The position numbers and the translations under genes are program-made. From assembly GCF_017352095.1 (NCBI RefSeq), contig NZ_CP071463.1:2294001-2358000 (forward strand): a DNA stretch of 64,000 nucleotides, read 5' to 3'. Source of the stretch: Natrinema longum. GTDB taxonomy: Archaea; Halobacteriota; Halobacteria; Halobacteriales; Natrialbaceae. Positions 8,853 to 17,289 of the stretch are shown here, piece by piece (positions within the stretch are counted from its first letter, which is position 1; every line of letters begins with the position of its first letter). Under the pieces are notes generated by a model, which was given only the letters and a program-made list of their open reading frames with translations, searched no databases and had not been told where the DNA came from.

Positions 8853-10226
8853 CTAGCGATACGCCTCGAATTCCTCGCCGAACACCAGGAAGTAGGCGGT
8901 CCCGACGAGCCCGACGGCGGTCGCGATACTGAACGCGACGATCGGATCGCCGGCGAACAGTTCGCCGCCGGTCAGCGGGTTCGAAACGCCGTCCCAGAGC
9001 AATCCGCCCAGCGCGGCACTCGGGATCACGATCAGGTTCCGCAGGAGGTAGTACGCACCCGTCACCCGGCCGCCGGCCCCCTGCTCGGCGGGGCCGACGA
9101 TCAGCGCCTTGTGCGCGGGCAGGCCAGCAAAGCGCAGCCCGGAGAAGGCAAAGAGACCCGCGAGAACGGCCGCGTCGGCGGGTGCGTTGATCAGCAGGAT
9201 CGGGAACACCGCGTAGACGACGAAGCCGAGGGCCACGACCGGCTTGAGTCCGATCCGTTCGGCGGCCTTGGCGACCGGGATCATCGTCAGCAGGGCGACG
9301 ACCATCTCGATCCCCAGCAACACCCCGAAGTACGACTGCGGCGAGAGGGACACGGTTCCGACCGCGGGAACGGGAACCGAGAGCCCGACCTCGAGGACGC
9401 GCGTGACGACGAGCACGAAAAAGACGTAGACCATGCCGTTGGCGAAGCGAACGAGCGTATCGCCGATCAGCAGGGGCCGGAGTTCGCTCGGCATCGCACG
9501 GAGGTCGGCGAGTAGCTGGGAGACGCCCTCGAACTCCTTGCCGATGTCGTCTTCGTCGGGCCGGTAGCGGACGTGCTGGACGACCGTTCCGAGAGCGCCG
9601 AACGCGACGGCGACGAGCAGGATGAGCTGGAAGGCGGTGACGATCTCCCCGTCGCTCGAGCCGAACGGATAGAAGAGCGCGGCGGCGAACAACGGGCCGA
9701 CGAGAAAGGCAGTCCGGCGGAACGTCTCGGTGCTCGCGAAGCCGGCGGCCAGTTGCGAGGGCGGGACCGCCTGCTTGACGATCGCGAACGTCGCGCCCAG
9801 CCCGAAGGACTTCCAGGCCTGTGCGAGGAGCAAGCCGAGGAAGACCGCGACGATCGCAAGCGACGTCGGCCCGATCGTCACGTCCTCGAGCGCGGGGGCG
9901 GCCAGCCAGATGCCGAACCCGATCGTCGAGCACAGGCCGAACGCCGTCAGTGCGTACCGCGAGCCGATCCGATCGGAAATCGCCCCGCCGGGATAGGGGT
10001 AGACGGCGCTGATGACGTTCCCGAACGACCCGAACAGGCCGACGACGGCCCCCGTCGCCCCGAGCGCGTACATGTACTCGGCCATGTACCGACTGGTCAT
10101 CTGGAAGCCGAGGCTGAACGCGAACATCGCCGCCGAGAGGACGAGCACGTCGCGCTCGAGCGCGAAGAACTGTCGAAACGGATCCAGCAGATCGGCCTCC
10201 TCGGCTGGCTCCCGCTCGAGACTCAT
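8853..10226 (-). CDS. Major facilitator superfamily permease
   Basis: This 457-residue membrane protein has about twelve hydrophobic segments. The typical MFS loop between helices 2 and 3 is visible as YPGGAISDRIGSRYALTAFG, and a counterpart occurs in the second half as AKAAERIGLKPVVALGFV. A longer soluble loop (RYRPDEDDIGKEFEGVSQLL) joins the halves. The N terminus is an acidic cytoplasmic tail (MSLEREPAEEADLLDPFRQF). The substrate cannot be read from sequence. It is divergent from the DUF502 gene. Confidence 0.85.
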   Translation of the reverse strand: MSLEREPAEEADLLDPFRQFFALERDVLVLSAAMFAFSLGFQMTSRYMAEYMYALGATGAVVGLFGSFGNVISAVYPYPGGAISDRIGSRYALTAFGLCSTIGFGIWLAAPALEDVTIGPTSLAIVAVFLGLLLAQAWKSFGLGATFAIVKQAVPPSQLAAGFASTETFRRTAFLVGPLFAAALFYPFGSSDGEIVTAFQLILLVAVAFGALGTVVQHVRYRPDEDDIGKEFEGVSQLLADLRAMPSELRPLLIGDTLVRFANGMVYVFFVLVVTRVLEVGLSVPVPAVGTVSLSPQSYFGVLLGIEMVVALLTMIPVAKAAERIGLKPVVALGFVVYAVFPILLINAPADAAVLAGLFAFSGLRFAGLPAHKALIVGPAEQGAGGRVTGAYYLLRNLIVIPSAALGGLLWDGVSNPLTGGELFAGDPIVAFSIATAVGLVGTAYFLVFGEEFEAYR

Positions 10227-10363
10227 ACGTCTCAGTGCTCATCGAACGCCCTTGAAATTTCGTTCGCCACGGGGTCGAGTGCCGGACCGTGATCCGAGCG
10301 GCCGGCCGTCGCGGGATACGACAAAGGGAAGGGCTCATTAGCCAGTAGTGTGAGTTTCAGGAC

Positions 10364-11077
10364 ATGGCTTCGTGGAAGCGGGATTTCGCCAGCGGGCTCA
10401 TCGTTTTGGTCCCGATCCTCATTACGCTCTATGCGGTCTACTGGCTCTACGGGATCGTCGCCGGGATCACACCCGGGTTGATCCTCGATCCGGACGCGCT
10501 CAGCTCGCTCATTTCGGGAACGAGCGACCAGGCCGTCCAAACCCGCGAGCAGGTCGCGCAGTTCCTCCGCGTGCTCGTCGCGCTGACCGTCTTCGTCATT
10601 CTGACCTTCTCGGTCGGCTACCTCATGCGGACGACCGTCGGCGGGCTCGTCGAACGGCTCGTCGACAACGTTGCCAACCGCGTTCCGGTGGTCCGCGTCG
10701 TCTACAACGCTTCGAAGATGGCCGCCGAGACGGCCTTCGGCGAACAGGAATCGCTGCAGAAACCGGTCAAACTCGAGACCTGGCAGGGGCTTCGAATGAC
10801 GGCGTTCAAGACGGGCAAGGTGACCGACGACGGCCGCGAGGTGCTCTTCTTGCCGACCTCCCCGAATATCACGACCGGCTACGTCATCGAAGTCGAGTCC
10901 GATCGGATCACCGAACTCGACGAGGACGTCGAGGACGCGCTGACCCGCGTGTTGAGCGCCGGTTTCGGTGACGCCAACCGTCGCGGTATGGACGCGGGCG
11001 TCTCGATCGACGTCGTCGACGGGGCCAGAACCGACGGCGGCGAGGGAACTGACCAGCTCCCCTCCGACGACGACTAA
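10364..11077 (+). CDS. DUF502 family membrane protein
   Basis: The 237-residue protein starts with a hydrophobic helix (LIVLVPILITLYAVYWLYG), has a second one (FLRVLVALTVFVILTFSVGYLM), and then a soluble domain with RVPVVRVVYNASKMAAETAF and TGYVIEVESDRITELDEDVE. This is the DUF502 layout, found widely in archaea and bacteria and probably membrane-associated; the biochemical role is unknown. The C-terminal about 35 residues are a polar acidic tail. Confidence 0.85.
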   Translation: MASWKRDFASGLIVLVPILITLYAVYWLYGIVAGITPGLILDPDALSSLISGTSDQAVQTREQVAQFLRVLVALTVFVILTFSVGYLMRTTVGGLVERLVDNVANRVPVVRVVYNASKMAAETAFGEQESLQKPVKLETWQGLRMTAFKTGKVTDDGREVLFLPTSPNITTGYVIEVESDRITELDEDVEDALTRVLSAGFGDANRRGMDAGVSIDVVDGARTDGGEGTDQLPSDDD

Positions 11078-11470
11078 CCAACGAAATATTACCGAGGGCG
11101 AGCCCGTAGCGTAACAGTTCGATCACAAGCACTCTTCTCCGTTTCGAGCGCTTCACGCTCTCCACATCGGCCGTCGGCCCGCTCGCTCGCCCTCCGGGCT
11201 CACTCGCGGCAGTGTCGGTGAACCGCCTGCCCTCCCCCGAGTCGCGCGCCCCTCGCAGTACTCGCGGCGCGCTCCCGGCCACGGCAATCAATCGTGAGAG
11301 AAGCGTCCAGAAGGACGGTCGATTCCCCGTCTATGCGCCCGTTTTGTGTGCGATCAGGGTCGGTTGCTTCGGCTTCGGGAAGCCCCCCTCATACGGTTTG
11401 CCGTCCCGATGTCCCGGTGGGACCGCAGGGCGGTCCCGGTCCCACCGGCACTGACGGACAGGAGACCGTC
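11078..11470. other. Non-coding gap between convergent genes
   Basis: Nothing coding is recognisable in these 393 bp between the DUF502 gene and ilvE, which point toward each other. The only clear structure is the inverted repeat listed separately. Confidence 0.5.
11414..11448. terminator. 12-bp perfect inverted repeat, possible bidirectional terminator
   Basis: CCGGTGGGACCG at 11414-11425 is perfectly complementary to CGGTCCCACCGG at 11437-11448 with an 11-nt loop that itself holds a partial second copy (CGGTCC). It lies about 20 bp beyond the ilvE stop and between convergent genes, a natural place for transcript ends. Archaeal terminators usually rely on T tracts, which are absent here, so this is tentative. 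Confidence 0.4.
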
Positions 11471-12406
11471 TCAGATCTCGACGTACTCGAACCAGTCGTC
11501 GTACTCCTCGGGGGCCCCTTCGACGATGTCGAAGAACCGCTGCTGGATGTCCTCGGTGACCGGGCCGCGGGAGCCGTCGCCGATGACGACGTTGTCGACT
11601 TTTCTGATCGGGGTGACTTCGGCTGCGGAGCCGGTGAAGAACAGTTCGTCGGCGGTGTTGAGTTCGCCTCGCGAGATCGAGACGTTGTCGTGGACGGTGT
11701 AGCCCAGTTCCTCGGCGATCTGAATGACGGAGTCTCGAGTGATCCCGTCGAGGATCGACTCCGAGAGGCCGGGCGTATAGATCTCGTCGTCGCGCACGAG
11801 GAAGACGTTCTCGCCGGGGCCTTCGGCGACGTTGCCCTCCTTGTTGAGGACGATCGCCTCCGCGTAGCCGTTTCGCCGCGCCTCCTCGCCCGCGAGCATG
11901 CTGTTGACGTAGAGGCCGGTCGTCTTGGCGTTGGTCGGGATCTGGCTCGAGGCGTGTTTCCGCCACGAGGAGATCATCACGTCGATGCCGTTTTCAAGCG
12001 CGTCCTCGCCCAGGTAGGCACCCCACGGCCAGACTGCGATGGCGGTGTTCGTCGGACAGTCTTTCGGGCTGACGCCCAGCGAGTTGTAGCCGTAGTAGGC
12101 GATCGGTCGGACGTAACAGGAGGGAAGCTCCTGGCGCTGGATGAGCTCTTTCGTCGCCTCGGTGAGCTCCGCAGGCGTGTGGTCGATCTCCATTTCGTAG
12201 GGCTTTGCGGACTGGTAGAGTCGATCGAGGTGTTCCTCCCAGCGGAACAGCGCCGGCCCGTTTTCGGTGTCATAACAGCGCGCGCCCTCGAAGATGCCCG
12301 ACCCGTAGTGAAGCCCGTGCGTGAGCACGTGGATCTCCGCGTCGTCCCAGTCGACGAATTCGCCGTCCATCCAGATCGTGTCGACGTCCATCTCGTCGAA
12401 TCCCAT
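11471..12406 (-). CDS. ilvE: Branched-chain amino acid aminotransferase
   Basis: This 311-residue class IV PLP enzyme performs the last step of Val, Leu and Ile synthesis. It shows HVLTHGLHYGSGIFEGARCY, the PLP lysine in NAKTTGLYVNSMLAGEEA, EGPGENVFLVRDDEIYTP and GITRDSVIQIAEELGYTV, with ELFFTGSAAEVTPI near the end, as in bacterial IlvE. The start at MGFDEMDVDTIWMDGEFVDW matches family length; MDVDTIWMDGEF five residues later is an alternative. Confidence 0.93.
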   Translation of the reverse strand: MGFDEMDVDTIWMDGEFVDWDDAEIHVLTHGLHYGSGIFEGARCYDTENGPALFRWEEHLDRLYQSAKPYEMEIDHTPAELTEATKELIQRQELPSCYVRPIAYYGYNSLGVSPKDCPTNTAIAVWPWGAYLGEDALENGIDVMISSWRKHASSQIPTNAKTTGLYVNSMLAGEEARRNGYAEAIVLNKEGNVAEGPGENVFLVRDDEIYTPGLSESILDGITRDSVIQIAEELGYTVHDNVSISRGELNTADELFFTGSAAEVTPIRKVDNVVIGDGSRGPVTEDIQQRFFDIVEGAPEEYDDWFEYVEI

Positions 12407-12538
12407 GATCGACAGTGTTGCAAGCCACTGTACTAAGTGTTCGCGGTTCTCCTCGAGGAGCGGCTATCAGCGGGCGACTTCGAGTCGCTGGCTCGGGACT
12501 GGAACAAGGGGAGTCTGCGTCGAGTCGGGCCGAAGCGG

Positions 12539-13261
12539 TTACCGGCAGCGCTCGAGGACCTCGCTGCCCTCGAGGTAGGCGAAGCCGTGTCGGTCGGCGT
12601 AGGCGCGAGCGTCGGCGGGGGTAAGCGCCTCGCGGGTTTCGTCGTCGAGCATCTCGCAGACGACGACGGCGGGCGAGCGGCCCGCGGCGTCGGCCAGTGC
12701 GAGTCCGAGTTCGGTGTGGCCCTCGCGCTGGGCGAGCAGGTCGGGCGCGCCCTTGAGCAGGTGGACGTGGCCGGGGACCCGGAACTCGGTGGCGAAGTCG
12801 GTTTCGTCGGGCGTCGCGGCGGCGGCACCGAGCGCCCGAATGGTCGTCGAGCGGTCGTCGTCGGTGATCCCGGTGTAGGTGTCTCGATGGTTGACCGTCA
12901 GCGAGAACGACGACCGTTCGTCGTAGCCCAGTTCGTGGTCGTCCGTCGCGGGGTGGTCGACGGCCTCCGAGTAGAAGGGGAGATCGAACGCCTCCGCGAC
13001 CTCGTGGCCGAGCGCGACACAGACCAGTCCGCCGGCGTCGTTGCGCAGTCGGGCGACGGCCTCGGGGGTGACGGCGTCGGCGTGGTAGATCAGGTCCGTC
13101 TCGCCCTCGCGGTCGGCCGCGTCGTGGACGAGGATCGGTTCGCCGGCCCGGAGCGACTCGAGGGCGCGCTCGAACGCGCTCGTCGAACCCGTGGTTCTCG
13201 AGGGCGACCCCGCCCCGGTGCCGTCCGCGTTCGACTGTGGACCGGCGTGGTGGCCAGTCAT
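12539..13261 (-). CDS. ribB: 3,4-dihydroxy-2-butanone-4-phosphate synthase
   Basis: The enzyme makes the four-carbon unit of riboflavin from ribulose 5-phosphate. The catalytic acidic loop is [19 protein letters not shown], followed by [30 protein letters not shown] and [10 protein letters not shown]...[17 protein letters not shown] 28-residue polar N-terminal leader precedes the conserved part. Its ATG overlaps the rbkR stop (ATGA), so the two are co-translated. Confidence 0.92.
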   Translation of the reverse strand: MTGHHAGPQSNADGTGAGSPSRTTGSTSAFERALESLRAGEPILVHDAADREGETDLIYHADAVTPEAVARLRNDAGGLVCVALGHEVAEAFDLPFYSEAVDHPATDDHELGYDERSSFSLTVNHRDTYTGITDDDRSTTIRALGAAAATPDETDFATEFRVPGHVHLLKGAPDLLAQREGHTELGLALADAAGRSPAVVVCEMLDDETREALTPADARAYADRHGFAYLEGSEVLERCR

Positions 13262-13965
13262 TCGCGATCACCCACGGAGACGGTGACGTGATCGCCGTCC
13301 TCGAGGGCGAGTTCCTCGCGGAGCTTTACGGGGGCGATGACCTCGAGTTGGTCGTCGTCGTGGTGGGTGCGTTCGGGGGCGATGGTGTATGCGCCGTCGT
13401 AGACCTCGCCATCGGCCGTCTCGATCGTCGCGGGGTAACAGACGGCGGGGCCGTAGGTCCGCTCGTCCGATTCCCAGCCGTCGATGGGGACCGGCTCGAG
13501 CGAGGCCATGGCGCTGCGCCGGCGGACGCTATCGTCGCGGAGGTCGACGTTGAGCGTGCCGGGGAACGGTTCGTAGCCCAGTCGGTCCTCGAACTGGCGT
13601 TTGTAGCCCGACAGCGAGATGTAGTGGCGACCTTCGCCCATCCCGCTGGTGACGGTCCCCTCGAGTTCGACCTGCGAGTCCGTCTCGAAGATGCGGCGGT
13701 AGTCCTCGTACTCGGCGTGGAGCGTGTGCTCTCCGTCGTCGGTGATCGCGACCCACTGGCCGTCGCTGACCGTATCGCGCTCGAGCAGGTCGGCGCTCTC
13801 GAGGCGCTGGAGCCGTCGCGAGGCGGTCTGGTTCGATGCGTCGAGGCGTTCTGCGAGGTGAGAACAGGAAATCTTCACGTCCCCCTCGAGGCCGCCCTCG
13901 AGTGCGAGGAGTTTGAGCACGGCGAGTTCGTCGTGCCCGACGGCGGACTCGGCTGACACTGACAT
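13258..13965 (-). CDS. rbkR: RbkR: winged-helix regulator fused to CTP-dependent riboflavin kinase
   Basis: The first about 90 residues are a winged-helix DNA-binding domain ([33 protein letters not shown]). The rest is the archaeal CTP-dependent riboflavin kinase with [33 protein letters not shown] and [19 protein letters not shown]. RbkR proteins both phosphorylate riboflavin to FMN and regulate riboflavin genes, which fits the overlapping ribB gene. It is the first gene of the pair and begins [20 protein letters not shown]. Confidence 0.9.
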   Translation of the reverse strand: MSVSAESAVGHDELAVLKLLALEGGLEGDVKISCSHLAERLDASNQTASRRLQRLESADLLERDTVSDGQWVAITDDGEHTLHAEYEDYRRIFETDSQVELEGTVTSGMGEGRHYISLSGYKRQFEDRLGYEPFPGTLNVDLRDDSVRRRSAMASLEPVPIDGWESDERTYGPAVCYPATIETADGEVYDGAYTIAPERTHHDDDQLEVIAPVKLREELALEDGDHVTVSVGDRE

Positions 13966-14000
13966 ACACCTACGTATCCCCTACGCCGACAAAAGCATAC
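13966..14000 (-). promoter_or_regulatory. rbkR-ribB promoter with a direct repeat
   Basis: On the minus strand GCTTTTGTC (about 13989-13997) sits some 25-30 bp before the rbkR ATG, fitting a TATA element of a leaderless transcript. Between it and the start the plus strand reads CCTACGTATCCCCTACG (13969-13985), two CCTACG copies about 11 bp apart. The spacing, about one helical turn, suits an operator for the regulator's own winged helix. Confidence 0.35.
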
Positions 14001-14139
14001 CGAATGTGGCACGCATCACGGAACTGTGATGGTGTTCACGAACGTTTATCGCGTACTCCAACCTCTCGAGGCGGGTGGAAAAAGCCACCGGTTAGCGGGA
14101 CTCGCTCGAGGCGTGCTCGGTTCGTCGTCTCGAGGCGTA

Positions 14140-14191
14140 TGCAAGGAGCGGGAGAACAGTCCTTGCACAATGCAAGCCGGTCGGCTTTGCA
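14140..14191. repeat. Two consecutive hairpins upstream of the glycan cluster
   Basis: TGCAAGGA (14140-14147) pairs with TCCTTGCA (14160-14167). TGCAAGCCG (14171-14179) then pairs, with one bulged T, with CGGCTTTGCA (14182-14191). Both stems use a TGCAAG core. They lie 30-80 bp before the first glycosyltransferase and could be a structured leader or attenuator of the operon. Confidence 0.4.
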
Positions 14192-14221
14192 GCGGACCGT
14201 TGAGCGTTGAGGCGTACCTGC

Positions 14222-15385
14222 ATGAAGCGCCTCCTCGAGGCTCTGTTCGGACTGGTTGCACTCACGGGCCTTCCGTATCTGCTCTACCTCGGCGTGTACG
14301 TCCTGCGACGGCCCTCGGGCACCCCCGCCCGGACGTGGCCCCAGGAGCCGTCGGTGAGTATCGTCCTGCCGACGTACAACGAGGCGGCGATCGTCGAGTC
14401 GAAACTCGAGGAACTGGTCGGACTCGACTATCCGATGGATCGGATCGAAATCGTCGTCGTCGACTCGAGCGACGACGGGACGGCCGACCTGGTCGAGACG
14501 TTCTTCGCCGGCCGGCCGGAGCCGGAGCTGACCCTCATCCGGACGGCCGAACGCGAGGGGCTCGCGCCCGCGCTGAACGAGGCCTACGCGGCCGCCGGAA
14601 ACGACATCGTCGTCAAGACCGACTGTGATTCCCGGATCGCATCCGACGCCGTGCGGAGAGCGGCCGCGAACCTCGCCGATCCCGACGTCGCGGCCGTCAC
14701 CGGACGCAACGCCGAGGTTCTCGGCGACAGCGAGGTCGAGCGGGGGTACCGCGACGTCCAGACGATCATTCAGATCCTCGAGTCACACATCGACTCGACG
14801 CTGATCTTTCACGGGCCGTTCTCGGCGTTCGAGCGCGACGCGATCGTCCCGATCGACGAGGATTCGATCGCCGACGACACCGAACTCGCCCTCAAGATTC
14901 GGCGCAACGGGGGGCGGGTCGTCTTCGATCCGGCGATCCACTACCGGGAAGCGGCTCACTCCGCGTTCGGCAAGCGTCGGGCCCAGAAGGATCGGCGTGC
15001 GATGGGGCTCCTGCGACTCCTGTGGCGACAGCGCGACGCGCTCGGCCGTCACGGTGCCTACGGGCGCGTCGTCTTGCCGTTCAACTGGTGGTTCATGGTG
15101 ATTTCGCCGTGGCTCGTCGCCACCGGAATCGGCGTCGCGACGGTGGGCTCGCTGGCCGCCCTGGGGCCGTTCGGGCTGGCGACTCCGGCCGCCCTCCTCG
15201 CGTTTACGGCACTCGGTTCCCGGGACGCACTCGGCCCGCTCCAGCCGCTGTACTCGCTGTTCGACAGCCAGATCTCGCTGTTTCGGGCGAGCATCTCGCT
15301 GCTCCGCGCTCGAGCAAACGGGGACGACGACGCCCACGACGGCACCTGGTCGCCCGACCGGGAACTCAGGGAGGTGTTACAGTGA
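14222..15385 (+). CDS. Membrane-bound family 2 glycosyltransferase
   Basis: The protein has 387 residues. A first membrane helix (ALFGLVALTGLPYLLYLGVYVL) is followed by a GT-A domain with VSIVLPTYNEAAIVESKLEE, VVVDSSDDGTADLV, EGLAPALNEAYAAAGNDIVV, the metal-binding DCDSR, and DDTELALKIRRNGGRVVFDP. The C-terminal part has two or three membrane helices (WWFMVISPWLVATGIGVATV). It probably polymerises or transfers sugars at the inner membrane face. It opens an operon in which the next start overlaps its stop. ATG 14222 was preferred over a TTG at 14207. Confidence 0.85.
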   Translation: MKRLLEALFGLVALTGLPYLLYLGVYVLRRPSGTPARTWPQEPSVSIVLPTYNEAAIVESKLEELVGLDYPMDRIEIVVVDSSDDGTADLVETFFAGRPEPELTLIRTAEREGLAPALNEAYAAAGNDIVVKTDCDSRIASDAVRRAAANLADPDVAAVTGRNAEVLGDSEVERGYRDVQTIIQILESHIDSTLIFHGPFSAFERDAIVPIDEDSIADDTELALKIRRNGGRVVFDPAIHYREAAHSAFGKRRAQKDRRAMGLLRLLWRQRDALGRHGAYGRVVLPFNWWFMVISPWLVATGIGVATVGSLAALGPFGLATPAALLAFTALGSRDALGPLQPLYSLFDSQISLFRASISLLRARANGDDDAHDGTWSPDRELREVLQ

Positions 15386-16551
15386 CCGACGTGGCGATCC
15401 TCCACGACCGGTTCCCCGGCATCGGCGGCGGCGAAGAGTTCGCACTCGAGGCCGCGCGGGTACTCGACGCGCCGATCTACACCGCCTACGTCGCCGAGGG
15501 GACGGCCATCCCCGACGACGTCGAGGTGATCCCGTTCCAGCAGTCGAAATACACGTCGCTGCCGTGGCGGCCGGTCCTCGAGTGGAAGAACGAGGGGATG
15601 AACCCCCTCGAGACGCTGCACGTGGCACTCGATATGACCGACGCCCACGAGGCGCTCACCGAGTACGACGTGGTCCTCGAGAGCGCGCCGCTGTCGAAGT
15701 CCTACGTCCCCGCAGTCGACCAGCGGATCGTCCACTATCCACACAGCCCGCCGCGGTGGCTGTACGACCTCTATCGGGATCGGCTCTCGTCGTTCGCGTA
15801 CCCGTTCCTCGAGACCGGACTCAAGGCGTACGCGAAGGCGTGGCGGGCGCTGGACAAGGAGGCAAACGACTACGTCGACCGCTTCGTGGCGAACAGCGAA
15901 CTGGTTCGCGATCGGATTCGGCGGTTCTACGGGCGCGACGCCACCGTCGTCTATCCGCCGGTGACCGGCGACTGGCGAACCGACGGCGACGACGGCTACT
16001 TCCTCACCTGGTCTCGGCTCGCTCCCGAGAAGCGGATCGACCTGATCGCGAAAGCCTTCGCGGGACTCGACGAACGGCTCGTGATCGCCGGCGACGGCGA
16101 GCAACGCGAGCGACTCGAGGCGATCGCGGCGACCCACGACAACATCGAGGTGCGGGGCTACGTCGCGGACATCGAATCCCTCGTCGCGCGGGCCACTGCG
16201 GTCGTCTACGCGCCCAAGCAGGAGGATTTCGGCCTGGTCGGTGCGGAAACGATGATGGCCGGCAAACCCCTCCTCGGTGTCGACGAGGGGTTCACGCGGT
16301 ATCAGGTACAGGAGGGACGGACGGGCCTGTGCTTCGAGCCGACCGTCGAATCGATCCGCGAGACGGTTCGGCGGTTCGATCCCGCCGATTTCGATTCGAA
16401 CGCGATCAGGGCCGAAGCGAGACGCTACGAGTACGACCGCTTCGCGGAGGGGCTCCGTGCGGTCGTCGAACAGACGGCGGCCGTCGGCGAACCGACGCGG
16501 CGCGCCGCCGACGCCGACGAACCCGACCTCGAGGGGGTGACCGATCGGTGA
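15382..16551 (+). CDS. Family 4 glycosyltransferase
   Basis: This 389-residue GT-B enzyme starts at a GTG overlapping the previous stop (GTGA). The N-terminal acceptor domain has AILHDRFPGIGGGEEFALEA and QRIVHYPHSPPRWLYDLYRD. The donor domain has TWSRLAPEKRIDLIAKAF, VIAGDGEQRERLEA and the ER-type motif YAPKQEDFGLVGAETMMAGK. It should add a nucleotide-activated sugar with retention of configuration; donor and acceptor are unknown. It belongs to the surface-glycan operon. Confidence 0.88.
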   Translation: MTDVAILHDRFPGIGGGEEFALEAARVLDAPIYTAYVAEGTAIPDDVEVIPFQQSKYTSLPWRPVLEWKNEGMNPLETLHVALDMTDAHEALTEYDVVLESAPLSKSYVPAVDQRIVHYPHSPPRWLYDLYRDRLSSFAYPFLETGLKAYAKAWRALDKEANDYVDRFVANSELVRDRIRRFYGRDATVVYPPVTGDWRTDGDDGYFLTWSRLAPEKRIDLIAKAFAGLDERLVIAGDGEQRERLEAIAATHDNIEVRGYVADIESLVARATAVVYAPKQEDFGLVGAETMMAGKPLLGVDEGFTRYQVQEGRTGLCFEPTVESIRETVRRFDPADFDSNAIRAEARRYEYDRFAEGLRAVVEQTAAVGEPTRRAADADEPDLEGVTDR

Positions 16552-17267
16552 GGGCGGCGTCGGATCGGTCCCCGTTGCGACCGATCGAGCATCCGGAGCC
16601 GACCGTCTCGGTCGTCGTGCCGACCATCCCCGAGAACGATCACGACGCGGTCGTCGACTGCCTCCGCGAGCAGACCGCGACCGCATACGAGGTGCTCGTC
16701 GTCGACGACGCGGCGCTGGACATCTGTGAGGCGCGCAACACGGGGATCCTCGGCGCTCGAGGCGACGTCGTCGCGCTGACCGACGACGACTGCCGGCCAC
16801 CCCGGAATTGGCTCGCACACGTCGCAGCGGCGTTCGATCGCGACCCGGACCTCGTCTGTCTGGAGGGGGCCGTCCACGGCGGCCGGACCTACGACGGGGA
16901 GCGGCGATACGTCGGCTGCAACCTCGCGTTCGACCGCGAGGCCGCGATCGCCGTCGGCGGCTTCCGGCCGGCGTTCGCCGGGTGGCGCGACGACACCGAG
17001 TTCGGCTGGCGGATGGAACGCGACGCGGACGGTCGCTGCGCGTATCGCGACGACGTCCGGATGCACCACCCGGAGCCGCCACGGGCGACGCTCGACGAGG
17101 CACTCGAGGCGCGCCTGCGCCGGGAGTATCCCGACCGCTACGAGGCGGTACTCGTTCCCGACACGCTTCGGGGACGGGTCAACGACTGGCTGTGGCGAAA
17201 GGGGGTCTGGAACCTCGTCGACAGGGTCCGGTACGACCTGCCAAACGCCGTTGGCCTCGACAGATGA
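16548..17267 (+). CDS. Family 2 glycosyltransferase
   Basis: A 239-residue GT-A enzyme with VSVVVPTIPENDHDAVVDCL, VLVVDDAALDICEARNTGIL, the DxD-like DDDCRPPRNW, and GGFRPAFAGWRDDTEFGWRM. The GTG at 16548 overlaps the upstream stop (GTGA). It has no membrane helix. The C-terminal helix (RLRREYPDRYEAVLVPDTLR) is polar. Its spacing places it in the same operon as the GT4 gene. Confidence 0.85.
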   Translation: MRAASDRSPLRPIEHPEPTVSVVVPTIPENDHDAVVDCLREQTATAYEVLVVDDAALDICEARNTGILGARGDVVALTDDDCRPPRNWLAHVAAAFDRDPDLVCLEGAVHGGRTYDGERRYVGCNLAFDREAAIAVGGFRPAFAGWRDDTEFGWRMERDADGRCAYRDDVRMHHPEPPRATLDEALEARLRREYPDRYEAVLVPDTLRGRVNDWLWRKGVWNLVDRVRYDLPNAVGLDR

Positions 17268-17289
17268 GACGGACGAACCGATCGAATCC

